A DNA stretch of 64,000 nt from Paenibacillus sp. LHD-117 (GCF_030929555.1 NZ_JAVFVT010000008.1:150831-214830); one strand, 5' to 3'; counted from the stretch's first letter, positions 35,907 to 46,030 are shown. Notes: generated by a model not told the origin, from the sequence alone. A program made the numbers and translations.

Positions 35907-37115
35907 ATGCCGAATCAGTCTTCACAGGATGCGATAACGCTTGCGGATCGGTACGGCGCCCGCAATTATAAGCCGCTGCCGATCGTTATTGCCGAGGCGC
36001 AAGGGATATGGGTGACCGATCCCGAGGGAAACCGGTACATGGATATGCTGAGCGCTTACTCCGCTTTGAATCAAGGGCATCGGCATCCTCGAATTATCGG
36101 GGCGCTGAAGGAGCAGGCGGATAAGGTGACGCTAACCTCCCGAGCGTTCCACAACGAGGTATCGGGCGGCTTCTACGAGAAGCTTGCCGGGTATACCGGC
36201 AAAGGAGCCGTGCTTGCGATGAACACGGGAGCGGAGGCGGTGGAGACCGCGCTCAAGGCGGCGCGGAGATGGGCGTACCGGAACAGGGACATACCGGAGA
36301 ATGCCGCCGAGATCATCGTATGCGAAGGGAATTTTCACGGGCGAACGATTGCCGTTACGTCCTTTTCGACGACGGAAGAATACAGGAAGGATTTCGGACC
36401 GTTCATGCCCGGATTCGTGACTGTGCCATACGGGGATCTAGACGCATTGGAAAAAGCTATGAGCCCTTGCACCGCGGCATTCCTAGTAGAGCCGATACAG
36501 GGCGAAGCCGGGATCGTCATCCCACCGGACGGCTATTTGGCGGCTGCGGCCGAATTATGCGCCGAGCGCGGCATCCTGCTGGTGGCAGACGAGATTCAGA
36601 CCGGCTTCGGTCGGACGGGCAGAAGCTTCGCGATGGACTGGGAGGGCGTGAAGCCCGATATTTACGTGCTCGGCAAAGCGCTCGGCGGCGGGGTGATGCC
36701 CGTATCCGCGATTGCCGCGGATAAAGGAATCATGGACGTATTCGAGCCCGGCTCCCACGGGTCGACGTTCGGCGGCAACCCGCTTGCCTGCGCGGTGGCG
36801 TCGGCGGCCATAGACGTGGTCATCGACGAGAAGCTGGCTGAACGCTCCGAAGCGCTAGGGACTTATTTTATCAAGCGGCTGCAGGAAATCGCGTCTCCGA
36901 TATTACGCGAGATTCGCGGCAGAGGGCTGTTCATCGGCATGGAACTGCTTGTTCCAGCGAGACCGTATTGCGAAGCGCTCATGAAGGAAGGGCTGTTGTG
37001 CAAAGAAACGCATGAGCGGACGATTCGTTTCGCTCCGCCTCTTATCATCGGGAAGCACGATATTGACTGGGCCGTACCGCGCATCGCGCAAGTTATCCAA
37101 TCCGTCACTCCGTAA
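35907..37115 (+). CDS. rocD: Ornithine aminotransferase
   Basis: 402-residue class III PLP enzyme converting ornithine and 2-oxoglutarate to glutamate-5-semialdehyde and glutamate. Diagnostic segments are [44 protein letters not shown] and the PLP Lys in [11 protein letters not shown]; length equals Bacillus RocD (401). ATG 35907 follows GGAGGAGGT. With arginase just downstream it forms a two-step arginine degradation unit. No rocR, rocABC or transporter gene is next to it, unlike the classical roc operons. Confidence 0.95.
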   Translation: MPNQSSQDAITLADRYGARNYKPLPIVIAEAQGIWVTDPEGNRYMDMLSAYSALNQGHRHPRIIGALKEQADKVTLTSRAFHNEVSGGFYEKLAGYTGKGAVLAMNTGAEAVETALKAARRWAYRNRDIPENAAEIIVCEGNFHGRTIAVTSFSTTEEYRKDFGPFMPGFVTVPYGDLDALEKAMSPCTAAFLVEPIQGEAGIVIPPDGYLAAAAELCAERGILLVADEIQTGFGRTGRSFAMDWEGVKPDIYVLGKALGGGVMPVSAIAADKGIMDVFEPGSHGSTFGGNPLACAVASAAIDVVIDEKLAERSEALGTYFIKRLQEIASPILREIRGRGLFIGMELLVPARPYCEALMKEGLLCKETHERTIRFAPPLIIGKHDIDWAVPRIAQVIQSVTP

Positions 37116-37151
37116 CGAGACAGCGCAGAAACGAAGGAGAGGATGAGCAGC

Positions 37152-38087
37152 ATGAACATTTCGCGGGAGAAGGTATCGGTCGTCCGGGTTCCATTCGGTC
37201 TCGGCGGCGCCGTCTTGGGAGCGGAGCGCGGACCGGATAGCATCATGGCCGCGGGGCTGCTCGATGAGCTGAAGCGGTTCGCGCCGCATGGCGTAAGCAG
37301 CGATGAAATCCGTCTGCCGCCGTCTCCGGCGATCGAAAGTGTCGAAGACCGCGCTGCTCCGGCTGCGGATGGCGGCATGATCAAATTCGAACGGCAGGTG
37401 CGCGAGATGTGCGAACGGACGGCGGATCGCGCCTTCCGCGCCGCCTTGTACGGCAATTTCCCGCTCGTGCTTGGAGGTGACCATAGCGTCGCCATCGGCA
37501 CGCTCGCCGGGATGTCCCGCGCCTATGATAAGCTCGGCGTGATCTGGATCGATGCGCACGGCGACTTGAATACGGAGCAGACATCGCCCTCGGGCAACGC
37601 GCACGGCATGGTGCTCGCGGTAGCTTCGGGCTTAGCCGCGTTTAAGCAGACGGATATCGGACAGACGAGACAGCTCATCCGCAAACGGAATATCGTGCTT
37701 GTCGGTTCGAGGGACCTCGACGAAGGCGAGAAAACGTTCATCCGCCGGCATGGCATACATTGTTTCACGATGGCCGATATCGACAAGCTTGGCATGGAGG
37801 AGGTCATGAACAGCGCCCTGATGCTGGCCGGTCGAGAATCCGACGGTATCCATGTAAGCTTCGACATGGATGCGCTCGATCCGCTGGAAGCGCCGGGCGT
37901 CGGCACGCCGGTGCCCGGCGGACTCACGTTCCGGGAGGCGCGCCTCGCGATGGAGCAGTTGTCGATGAGCCGGGCGATCGCTTCGATGGATATCGTGGAG
38001 GTGAATCCTGCTAAGGATTCGCAAGGCCGGACGCCTCGGCTAGCCGTTGAGCTCGCGGCGGCTTTTATGGGCAAGCGGCTCATTTAG
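37152..38087 (+). CDS. rocF: Arginase
   Basis: 311-residue binuclear manganese enzyme hydrolysing arginine to ornithine and urea. Metal ligands are in GGDHSVAIG, DAHGDLN and SFDMDALDP; the C-terminal VEVNPAKD segment is also typical. Two starts are possible: ATG 37152 with AGAGG nine bases upstream (chosen) or ATG 37143, which is too close to the same site. It is 36 bases after rocD and surely cotranscribed; its product ornithine is the substrate of RocD. Confidence 0.94.
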   Translation: MNISREKVSVVRVPFGLGGAVLGAERGPDSIMAAGLLDELKRFAPHGVSSDEIRLPPSPAIESVEDRAAPAADGGMIKFERQVREMCERTADRAFRAALYGNFPLVLGGDHSVAIGTLAGMSRAYDKLGVIWIDAHGDLNTEQTSPSGNAHGMVLAVASGLAAFKQTDIGQTRQLIRKRNIVLVGSRDLDEGEKTFIRRHGIHCFTMADIDKLGMEEVMNSALMLAGRESDGIHVSFDMDALDPLEAPGVGTPVPGGLTFREARLAMEQLSMSRAIASMDIVEVNPAKDSQGRTPRLAVELAAAFMGKRLI

Positions 38088-38467
38088 CAGATCGGCTCAT
38101 GATCGCGGGCCCGGATGGATAGAGTTTCACAACATGTGTGAAACTAATGATGCTTCGGCGGCAGATAGCAGGCGGTCCTTAACGAACACATTATGAAACC
38201 CCTCATGCGCATGAGGGCAGGAGGGTATGTAACGATCGTTTAAGAGATTGCTGACCAGAGAAGCTTATGCGCTTGCGCATAGGCTTCTTCAGTTTGTTTG
38301 ATAACATCATTAAAATGACCCTTAAAATCATATTTGTATCATTTACAATCAAACGGCTATAAATTTCACGGATTTTTATCCATTATCATTGCAAAGTATC
38401 ATTTTTTGTTGATCAGGCAAATAGTAACGGGCGCTTCATGTCCTTTACAATAACACTAACAGAAAGA
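38088..38467. other. 580-base gap after rocF: palindromes, terminator and A+T-rich stretch
   Basis: No gene is seen. AGTTTCACA/TGTGAAACT (38123-38145) is an inverted repeat with a 5-base loop. An 18-base perfect palindrome CCCTCATGCGCATGAGGG lies at 38200-38217. A terminator follows at 38259. About 38300-38460 is A+T-rich, with GTATCATTT twice, and may hold the promoter of the next operon. A structured repeat occupies 38468-38634. Confidence 0.6.
38259..38300 (+). terminator. Terminator of the rocDF transcript
   Basis: AGAAGCTTATGCGC (38259-38272) pairs with GCGCATAGGCTTCT (38275-38288), a 14-bp stem, followed by TCAGTTTGTTTG. The T-tract is interrupted. It lies 170 bases after the rocF stop. 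Confidence 0.65.
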
Positions 38468-38634
38468 GTTCAGAAAGTCTGGTTTTCAGCACCGAGAAGG
38501 TTGAATGAAGATAGGAACTGAGGAGCGGAGCGTAGTGGTAGCTACGTGAGCACCGGAAGATCCGGCTGAATTCAAGATTCGATGTCGAATAGGCTTCTTG
38601 GCATACATCGTGATCAAAGGCGGACTTTCTGAAC
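38468..38634. repeat. 167-bp structured intergenic repeat, copy 2
   Basis: Second copy of the element at 1479-1687, same orientation, about 40 bases shorter. Ends are GTTCAGAAAGTCT (38468-38480) and GGACTTTCTGAAC (38622-38634). Compared with copy 1, an A-to-G change in the left end is matched by a T-to-C change in the right end, so pairing is kept. It ends 35 bases before the permease ATG and probably lies in its mRNA leader. Confidence 0.8.
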
Positions 38635-38669
38635 AACCGCTAACAACCAAAGCAGCAAGGAGGATGCAC

Positions 38670-39647
38670 ATGTCGCAAGCAACAACGGAGCAGCAATACG
38701 CGGGGGAACGGCAGCTAGAGCCGCAGCGCAAGAAAAACCTTATCCAGCGTCTCCTGAAGCAATGGGATATTCAGCTCATGGTCTGGCCGGGCATTCTGCT
38801 CATCTTCGTGTTCGCCTACATCCCGATGTACGGCGTGCTGACGGGATTTATGGATTACAACATCTTCACGGGAGGCCGAATTTGGGATAACCCTTGGGTC
38901 GGATGGAAGCACTTCCAAATGTTCTTCGACGCTCCCGAATTTTATAATGTCATGCGCAACACGATCGCGATCAGCTTTCTGAAGTTCATTATCGGGTTCC
39001 CGGCGCCGATTATTCTGGCGCTCATGCTGAACGAAGTACGTCACATGTTCTTCAAGCGAATCGTGCAGACGATTACGTATTTGCCGCATTTCCTGTCTTG
39101 GGTAATCGTGGCCGGACTGTTCATGTCCATGCTGGCGACGGAGAACGGCAGCGTCAACATGCTGCTGGAGAAGATCGGCGCCATCGACGAACCGGTCAAC
39201 TTCCTCTCGATGTCGGAATACTTCTGGTCGATCCTGATCTCGGCGAACGTCTGGAAGGAAATCGGCTTCGGCTCCATCGTTTATCTGGCGGCCATCTCCG
39301 GCGTCGATCCGCATCTCTACGAAGCGGCGGACATCGACGGAGCGAGCAAATTCAAACAAATTTATCTGATTACGATTCCGACGATCATGCCCGTCATTGT
39401 CATCTTCATGATTCTGTCGATCGGCAACTTGCTGAGTGCGGGCTTCGAGGACATTCTCTTGCTCGCCACCAATCCGGTGCTTAGGCCGGTATCCGATGTA
39501 ATCGATACGTACGTGTATCGGGTAGGCTTATCGAATTACCGTTATTCGTACGCCACCGCGGTCGGCTTGTTCAAAGCCGTCGTCAGCATCGGCATGCTGG
39601 CAATCGCGAACTACTTGGCTCGCAAATCCGGAAACAGCTTATGGTAG
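38670..39647 (+). CDS. ABC sugar importer permease, YteP/LplB type (second importer)
   Basis: 325-residue permease with a 35-residue cytoplasmic N-terminus, six predicted helices and the EAA loop YEAADIDGASKF. ATG 38670 is chosen because AAGGAGG lies six bases upstream; a longer frame from 38598 would run through the intergenic repeat. It is the first gene of a permease-permease-binding protein operon followed by a regulator/kinase pair. The sugar is unknown. No ATPase subunit is encoded. Confidence 0.9.
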   Translation: MSQATTEQQYAGERQLEPQRKKNLIQRLLKQWDIQLMVWPGILLIFVFAYIPMYGVLTGFMDYNIFTGGRIWDNPWVGWKHFQMFFDAPEFYNVMRNTIAISFLKFIIGFPAPIILALMLNEVRHMFFKRIVQTITYLPHFLSWVIVAGLFMSMLATENGSVNMLLEKIGAIDEPVNFLSMSEYFWSILISANVWKEIGFGSIVYLAAISGVDPHLYEAADIDGASKFKQIYLITIPTIMPVIVIFMILSIGNLLSAGFEDILLLATNPVLRPVSDVIDTYVYRVGLSNYRYSYATAVGLFKAVVSIGMLAIANYLARKSGNSLW

Positions 39648-39683
39648 CACCGGCAAAATGGTCTTACGAGGAGGCGAACCGCC

Positions 39684-40580
39684 ATGGCGCGTATAGCAAT
39701 TAGCGATCGGCTCATGCTGATCTTCATTTATGCATTCTTGATTCTCTTATCGTTCAGCGCGTTTTACCCGTTCTGGAATGCGCTCGTCGTATCGTTCAAC
39801 CTGGGGATCGACACCTCGAAGGGCGGCGTGACGTTCTGGCCGCGGGTATGGACGCTGGAAAACTACGATATCGTCTTTAACGACAAACGATTGATCAACG
39901 GCTTCTTCGTCTCCGTCGCCCGTACGGTCGTAGGCACGATCACCGCGATTCTGATGACCGCGCTGCTCGCGTACGGCATGTCGAAGAAAGAGCTGATCGG
40001 CAAAAATTATTACATGCTGTTCTTCGTATTCACGATGTATTTCGGCGGCGGGTTGATCCCGGCGTTCCTGCTTATCCGTTCCCTCGGCCTGATGAACACC
40101 TTCTGGGTTTTCATTATACCGGCGCTCATCAGCGTGTGGAACATGATCATATTCAGAACCTTCTTCAAAAGCTTGCCCGTCGGGCTCGAAGAGTCCGCCC
40201 AGATCGACGGCTGCACGAACTGGGGCATCTTCTTCCGGATCGTGCTTCCGCTCTCGGGTCCGGTCATCGCAACGCTGGCGTTGTTCACGGCCGTCGCGCA
40301 CTGGAACGACTGGTTTATGCCGAGCATCTATATCACGAACGAACATTTGGTTCCGATTCAGACGATGCTGCGCCAAATTCTGAACGCCAACATCGTCACG
40401 GAGATGTCGAACAACATCGATACCGCCTCCGCGGCACGCATCGAAGGTTTGCGTACCATCACGACCAAGTCGCTGACCATGGCGACGATGATGGTCGCGA
40501 CGCTGCCGATCATTCTGGTCTATCCGTTCGTTCAGAAGTACTTCGTGAAAGGCGTGCTCATCGGCTCGCTGAAAGAGTAA
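39684..40580 (+). CDS. ABC sugar importer permease, LplC type (second importer)
   Basis: 298-residue MalG-like permease with six predicted helices, an EAA-type loop EESAQIDGCTNWG and the C-terminus VYPFVQKYFVKGVLIGSLKE shared by this subfamily. It has GAGGAGG 12 bases before ATG. It lies 36 bases after the first permease and 69 before the binding protein, all on one strand. Confidence 0.9.
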   Translation: MARIAISDRLMLIFIYAFLILLSFSAFYPFWNALVVSFNLGIDTSKGGVTFWPRVWTLENYDIVFNDKRLINGFFVSVARTVVGTITAILMTALLAYGMSKKELIGKNYYMLFFVFTMYFGGGLIPAFLLIRSLGLMNTFWVFIIPALISVWNMIIFRTFFKSLPVGLEESAQIDGCTNWGIFFRIVLPLSGPVIATLALFTAVAHWNDWFMPSIYITNEHLVPIQTMLRQILNANIVTEMSNNIDTASAARIEGLRTITTKSLTMATMMVATLPIILVYPFVQKYFVKGVLIGSLKE

Positions 40581-40649
40581 CACCAAAATTGGTTTGAGGC
40601 TTAACCGCTTTGGACATATAATCGATATGATGAGAGGGGTAGTACAAGC

Positions 40650-42335
40650 ATGAAGAAAGTAAAGAAATCTGCACTGCTTATCGTAACTGCTATTCTCGTG
40701 CTCGCCACGGTGCTGGCTGGCTGCAGCGGCAACAACGCCGGCAAGAACGAGCCATCGCCTTCGGCATCAAGCGAAGCGACGAAAGCTCCCGAGAACGGCG
40801 AATCCGGCGAGAAACCCGCCGATGTATGGGAATTCGGCTCCGAGGCGCTTGAGTTCAGCATGTACGGCCATTATAACTGGTATGACGTTCCGGCTTGGGA
40901 CAGCACGGTAGCGGGCAAGTGGCTGATGGAGAACAAGAAGCTGAACATCGTTCCGGTATCGGCCGGCGGCAACCCCGAGCAGAAGCTGAGCACGATGATC
41001 GCGAGCAACGATCTGCCCGACGTCATGTGGATGGACCGCGGCGCGGACGTAGAGAGACTTCGCCAAGCGGGCATGCTTGTCGCCTTCGACGAATACCTCG
41101 ACAAATACCCGAACCTGAAGACGTGGATGGGCGACGACCTCAACCTGCTGCGCTCCGAAGATGGCAAGCTGTATCAGTTCCCGAACTGGTATACGGGCCG
41201 CCCGAACGGAAACTCCGGTTACGTCATTAACAAAAAAATCTACGAAGAGCTAGGTTCGCCTAAGCTGGAAACAACGGATGACCTGTATGCATACCTGACT
41301 TCCGTCAAAGCGAAATACGGCGACACGGTCGTTCCTTACGAGCCGCATCTGGCGAAAGACATGCAGGGTCTTGGCGTATTGTACACGGCATTCGGCGAGA
41401 ACGCGATGTACTCGTACCTGAACGAAGGGCTGCGCGCCGTGCCGCAAGGCGACACGCTCACTTCCCTGTTTACGGATCCGGTCTTCCGCGAAGCGCAAAA
41501 ATACATTTCCAAGCTGTACAGGGAAAAGCTGATCTCCCAAGACGCGTTCACCCAAACGGTGGACCAAATCGACGAGAAAGTGATGCAAGGACGCGTAGCG
41601 GTATTCGCGGCATCCAGCCCGACGGTTATCGCCATGAACGCGCATAACGAAATGGTCAAACAAGATCCGAATTCCGGTTACTTCATGATCTGGCCGATCC
41701 ATAAGGAAGGTCTGGACAAAAACAAAATTTTCCCTGGCACTTATACAGCGCTTGGCTGGAATGTTAACGTCATCACGAAAGCAGCCAAAGACCCTGAGAA
41801 AATCTTCGCGTTCCTCGACTGGTACACGGGTCCAGAAGGACAATCGCTGTTGTTCTTCGGTCCGGAAGGCAAGAACTGGAAAGGCTTCGACGCGGACGGA
41901 CATCCTGTATTCACGGATCAATACGACGCGAACGAAGTGCTTGAGCTGCAGAAGGCGCATGACCCGATCATGTGGAACGGCAACACGGGCTACATCGACC
42001 CTGCGAAGATGAAATACGAAAGCAAGCTGCCGAAGGATCAACAAAACTGGGCGGCGCGCTACCAAAGCGAGATCACATGGCCTACGCAAGCGAACGCAAC
42101 GGAGTTCATTAACCTGAACCCTGCGCCGGACAGCGAGCTGGGCATTATCAAACAACGCGTCGACGATATCTTCACGCAAGCGTACGCGGAATCCGTCATG
42201 GCGAAGAGCGACGAGGACGTCGATCGCATTCTGGATAAAGCCGAGAAGGACGCGCAAGACGCGGGTTATACGAAACTTCTTGAGTTCCGCACAGAGGGCT
42301 GGAAGAAAAACAAAGAGATTATCGCAGGCCAATAA
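40650..42335 (+). CDS. Extracellular solute-binding lipoprotein (second importer)
   Basis: 561-residue LipO/YtcQ-type binding lipoprotein with lipobox VLAGC (Cys about residue 27) and an acidic, Ser-rich linker. The mature part is about 530 residues, typical of this long family that binds oligosaccharides. It is the third gene of the importer operon and ends at a strong terminator. The substrate cannot be named: no glycoside hydrolase lies beside it, in contrast with the galactan locus. Confidence 0.88.
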   Translation: MKKVKKSALLIVTAILVLATVLAGCSGNNAGKNEPSPSASSEATKAPENGESGEKPADVWEFGSEALEFSMYGHYNWYDVPAWDSTVAGKWLMENKKLNIVPVSAGGNPEQKLSTMIASNDLPDVMWMDRGADVERLRQAGMLVAFDEYLDKYPNLKTWMGDDLNLLRSEDGKLYQFPNWYTGRPNGNSGYVINKKIYEELGSPKLETTDDLYAYLTSVKAKYGDTVVPYEPHLAKDMQGLGVLYTAFGENAMYSYLNEGLRAVPQGDTLTSLFTDPVFREAQKYISKLYREKLISQDAFTQTVDQIDEKVMQGRVAVFAASSPTVIAMNAHNEMVKQDPNSGYFMIWPIHKEGLDKNKIFPGTYTALGWNVNVITKAAKDPEKIFAFLDWYTGPEGQSLLFFGPEGKNWKGFDADGHPVFTDQYDANEVLELQKAHDPIMWNGNTGYIDPAKMKYESKLPKDQQNWAARYQSEITWPTQANATEFINLNPAPDSELGIIKQRVDDIFTQAYAESVMAKSDEDVDRILDKAEKDAQDAGYTKLLEFRTEGWKKNKEIIAGQ

Positions 42336-42357
42336 TCAACATATTGTGCTTCCATAA

Positions 42358-42391
42358 GGAAAGGGTATACTGAAAAAGTATACCCTTTTCC
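42358..42391 (+). terminator. Terminator after the second importer operon
   Basis: GGAAAGGGTATAC (42358-42370) pairs with GTATACCCTTTTCC (42378-42391). The stem is long, but the following T-tract is poor, so some read-through into the regulator gene is possible. Confidence 0.7.
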
Positions 42392-42475
42392 CTATGGGAT
42401 GAGCGGTCTATCGCGTTTTCTATAAGATTTCTCTATCTTACCGTATATACGTCGACAGATCAGGAGTTGAATGAC

Positions 42476-44044
42476 ATGTACAAAGTGCTGCTCGTCGATG
42501 ACGAAATTCTTGACTTAAAGGGGATGCAGACGTTCATTCCATGGACGGAGCTCGGAATGAATGTCGTTCATTCCGTCTCCAGCGGTTTCGCCGCGGCCGA
42601 AATTATCGAGTCCGAGCCGATCGATATTCTCGTCACGGATGTCCGCATGCCTAATATGTCGGGGCTTGAACTGGCCCGCAAAGCGTTGGATAAACAAGCG
42701 AGGATCAAGATCATTTTCGTGAGCGGGTACCAGGATTTTAACTACGTGAAGCAAGCGATGTCGCTTAACGCCTGCAGCTATGTGGTGAAGCCAATGGACG
42801 ACAACGAGCTGATCGAGTCGCTTCAGAAGCTGCGCATCGAGCTCGATGACGAGCGCAGGCTGCTTGAGACCGAGCAGTTGTACCAACGAATGGTGCCGAT
42901 CATGAAAAATGAATATTTGCTGCGGCTGCTGGAGGGTACTTCGGACGATGAGATGCTGCAGGTGCTTCTGGAGCGTTATGAGCTGAACCGCTTGGCATGG
43001 CCGGTTAAGGTGGTTGCCGTCGAACGCGACGATTGGATGTTGAAACGCGGCTCGGATGATGCGATCGACGATTCGGAGCTGTCCGGCTTATTCCTGCACG
43101 CGATGATCGATGTATGCAGCCGTCTGCGCATCGAACATATGTGCAAGCTTGGCGGCAATCGGGTAGGCATGCTCCTGGAACAGGGCATGGAGATCGACCG
43201 CCTTCGGGAAGCGTTGACGAACGAACCGCTTGAAGCTCCTTTTACGGTAACCATAGGCGTCGGAGGGTTCGCAGGCTCGCCCGCCGAACTTAAGGATTCT
43301 TATCGGCAAGCGAGGCTGGCGCTCGATTACAAGGTGTTTTATGGCAAAGGGCGAATCATCCGACACGAGGATATTCAGCAGGCTCAGATGAAGGACGTGC
43401 AAAGCCTGGATATTCAGCTCGACGCTTTGTTCGAAGCGATGACCGATTACGATCTGGTCAAGGTGCACGACGAACTCGGCCTTCTGTACGGGCTGGCGAA
43501 CAATCTGCGTTCCAAATATACGATCCAGAATTTCACGGTGTTCCTGATCATGAAGCTGGATGCCCATCTGCAGAAGATCAACGAGGATTTGTTCCAGATG
43601 CTGAACTTGGACTTCAATAGCTTGGACGTCCTGCTGCGTCACGAAACGATGGACGAGATCCATTCCTGGCTCCGTTACCGCGTTTACGAGTTGTCCGAAC
43701 TGCTGCAGAACAAGAAACAGAAAAAAAACTGGAAGCTCGCGCAAGATATCATTGCCGACGTGAAGCAGCGTCTGCACGAGAATATTACGCTGAAGGATGT
43801 CGCGGAGAAATATTCGTTTTCGCCGAATTACTTGGGCCAGATTTTCAAAGAAGAGATGAATACGAACTTCAGCGATTACGTGGCGACGCTTCGCATGGAG
43901 AAGGCGGGGGATTTGCTTGCGAACACGAATCTCAAGGTGTATGAAATCGCCGGCCTGATCGGGTACAGGTACCTTCCATACTTCAGCCGGCAGTTCAAGG
44001 ATTACCACGGCATGACGCCGCTCGAATTCCGGAGACGGCCATGA
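42476..44044 (+). CDS. YesN-type response regulator (second importer)
   Basis: 522-residue regulator: receiver domain with phospho-acceptor Asp in LVTDVRMPNMSG and Lys in VVKPMDD, a middle region, and a C-terminal AraC double helix-turn-helix (VAEKYSFSPNYLGQIFKEE and GYRYLPYFSRQFKDYHGMTP). ATG 42476 has AGGAG nine bases upstream; a TTG three codons earlier is adjacent to that site. Here the regulator precedes the kinase, the reverse of the other two pairs in this window, and overlaps it by 4 bases. Confidence 0.92.
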   Translation: MYKVLLVDDEILDLKGMQTFIPWTELGMNVVHSVSSGFAAAEIIESEPIDILVTDVRMPNMSGLELARKALDKQARIKIIFVSGYQDFNYVKQAMSLNACSYVVKPMDDNELIESLQKLRIELDDERRLLETEQLYQRMVPIMKNEYLLRLLEGTSDDEMLQVLLERYELNRLAWPVKVVAVERDDWMLKRGSDDAIDDSELSGLFLHAMIDVCSRLRIEHMCKLGGNRVGMLLEQGMEIDRLREALTNEPLEAPFTVTIGVGGFAGSPAELKDSYRQARLALDYKVFYGKGRIIRHEDIQQAQMKDVQSLDIQLDALFEAMTDYDLVKVHDELGLLYGLANNLRSKYTIQNFTVFLIMKLDAHLQKINEDLFQMLNLDFNSLDVLLRHETMDEIHSWLRYRVYELSELLQNKKQKKNWKLAQDIIADVKQRLHENITLKDVAEKYSFSPNYLGQIFKEEMNTNFSDYVATLRMEKAGDLLANTNLKVYEIAGLIGYRYLPYFSRQFKDYHGMTPLEFRRRP

Positions 44045-45807
44045 AGGTGTTCCGTCGCTACAGATATATGCCTTTCGGCTACAAGCTGATGCTCTCTTAT
44101 TGTTTATTTATCGTGATTCCGGTTATCGTCATCGGTTACTTCGCCAATTCGATTTATATCAAGTCGATTCGCGAGCAGATCGAGAGCAGCGTGAACGGGA
44201 CGCTTATCCAGATTAGCGACAACGTATCCTACAAAATCGAAGATATTATCCGCGTGTCGGATTTCCTCTATTATGATAATACGCTGGCGAGGCATCTGCG
44301 CAACTACGAGAAAGGCTGGGTCGCCTACGAGGCGACGGTCAACCTGCTGCTGCCGAAGTTCGAGGCATACAAGCAGGCGTCCAGCTTGAAGATGTGGCAA
44401 TCCATCTATATTAAGAATGAAGAGTTTCCCGAAATTTATTTCAATTACAAGGGAAACGATCCGCTAAGAAGCGAGACCAGCCGCTACGACGTTTACCATT
44501 TGAAGCGCATCTTGGACAAGGACTGGTACAGCGATTATCCCGATGAAGTATTCGGAATGACGATGCAGTGGAAGCAGGTGGAGGACGATGCCAAGTTCAA
44601 CCGCATCTCGCATCTGCGCAGGCTGGTCGACGTTCAGGTCGTCGGCACGAACAGGGAAATCGGCTTCCTGAGGCAGAGTCTTCACTTGTCGGAGCTGTTC
44701 CAGACGGTCGACTTTAATAAAATCGGCAACGATGCGGCGATCTACGTCAAGGACGACGCGGGCCGCGTCATGTTAACCTCGGGCGAGGCGGAATTCCGGT
44801 ACGGAGATGTCTGGGATGAAGAGGCCTTCGGGGAAAACCTGGTTATCGCGAAAGTCATTCCGAAGCTGAACTGGAGCATCGCCGCCGTTATCCCTAACGA
44901 AACGTTCGAGAAGAAGATCAATGAGGTGCGGCTGCTGACGTTCGCCATCTGCCTTGTTTTTACAATCGTGTATTTCATATCCGGCGCGCTCCTGTCCAAT
45001 TACTTCTCCAGGAAGGTCGGCAAGATCGTATCGGTGCTCGATTCGTTCCAAGAAGGCAACTTTCATAAACGGATCAATTTCAAGGGCAACGACGAGTTCA
45101 GCCAAATTTCTTTGGCGCTTAATGAGATGGGGCAAAATATCGGCGAGCTGATCCACAAAGTGTACGTGGCCGACCTAGATAAGAAGGAAGCGGAGCTGGA
45201 CATGCTGCAGGCGCAGATCAACCCGCATTTCCTATACAACACGTTGTCTTCGATCAACCGGTTGGCCAAGTTCGGCGAGCTGGACAAGTTGCAGCGAATG
45301 GTGATGGATCTAGCCAAATTTTACAGGCTGTCGCTGAACGAAGGTCGCATTCTGCTGCCGATCAGCGACGAGCTGGAGCAAGCGAACGCATACATCAACA
45401 TTCAGAAGATCAAGTACGAGGAGCGGATGGGCGTCAGCTTCGACATCGATCCCGCGATCTTGAAGTACGGTACGATCAAGCTGATCATCCAGCCGTTCAT
45501 CGAGAACGTGCTGGAGCATGCATGGTGCGCGGACCGAATCCATATCCGGATCGTCGGCGAGCTGGAAGACGATAACACGGTGCTGTTCAAAATCATCGAC
45601 GACGGCGTCGGCATCAGCCAAGAGCTGCTGCAGCAGATGGACGATCCCGAGGAGAGCACGAGCGTTGGCTACGGCATCCGCAACGTCAATCAGCGCATCA
45701 AGCTGTATTACGGACAGGCCTACGGCGTCCGAATCTTCAGCCGCCTAGGCATCGGAACGACGGTGTGTATCCGCATCCCGGCGGAAGAGGCGCGGGAGGG
45801 GCGGTAG
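44041..45807 (+). CDS. YesM-type sensor histidine kinase (second importer)
   Basis: 588-residue kinase with two helices (about 15-38 and 297-320) around a sensor domain, HAMP, His_kinase box with His in QINPHFLYNTLSSINR and HATPase (PFIENVLEHAW, DDGVGIS). ATG overlaps the regulator's TGA. It presumably senses the sugar of the adjacent importer. It ends in a run of short repeats before a shared bidirectional terminator. Confidence 0.92.
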   Translation: MKVFRRYRYMPFGYKLMLSYCLFIVIPVIVIGYFANSIYIKSIREQIESSVNGTLIQISDNVSYKIEDIIRVSDFLYYDNTLARHLRNYEKGWVAYEATVNLLLPKFEAYKQASSLKMWQSIYIKNEEFPEIYFNYKGNDPLRSETSRYDVYHLKRILDKDWYSDYPDEVFGMTMQWKQVEDDAKFNRISHLRRLVDVQVVGTNREIGFLRQSLHLSELFQTVDFNKIGNDAAIYVKDDAGRVMLTSGEAEFRYGDVWDEEAFGENLVIAKVIPKLNWSIAAVIPNETFEKKINEVRLLTFAICLVFTIVYFISGALLSNYFSRKVGKIVSVLDSFQEGNFHKRINFKGNDEFSQISLALNEMGQNIGELIHKVYVADLDKKEAELDMLQAQINPHFLYNTLSSINRLAKFGELDKLQRMVMDLAKFYRLSLNEGRILLPISDELEQANAYINIQKIKYEERMGVSFDIDPAILKYGTIKLIIQPFIENVLEHAWCADRIHIRIVGELEDDNTVLFKIIDDGVGISQELLQQMDDPEESTSVGYGIRNVNQRIKLYYGQAYGVRIFSRLGIGTTVCIRIPAEEAREGR

Positions 45808-46030
45808 AGGAAGAGGGCAACAGGCGAGGGAAGAAAGCAGAAACGATAGGTATATTCTGTACGAAATTCCATACACAATCACACGATTCCAGGTGCAATG
45901 CTTGTATTCTGTACGAATTTTCGTACATAATCGGTGCCAATGCGGATTTGATGGATGATTGTGTATGATTTTTCGTATTGGAACAGCCATACGAACGACC
46001 AGCCTTGGGTCTCGAGCAATCATCGATCAG
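45808..46030. other. Intergenic stretch after the second yesM gene: three-copy 21-28-bp element
   Basis: No gene. It contains three copies of a motif built on TGTACGAA...TTCGTACA: 45853-45880, 45905-45932 and, inverted, 45957-45977. See the repeat entry. Confidence 0.6.
45853..45977. repeat. Three-copy GTACGAA element
   Basis: Copies 1 (45853-45880) and 2 (45905-45932) agree at 24 of 28 positions with a 52-base period. Copy 3 (45957-45977) is inverted and agrees with copy 1 at 18 of 21. Copy 2 has a near-perfect dyad, TGTACGAATTTTCGTACA. The gap lies between convergent genes, so a promoter role is not obvious. Confidence 0.7.
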
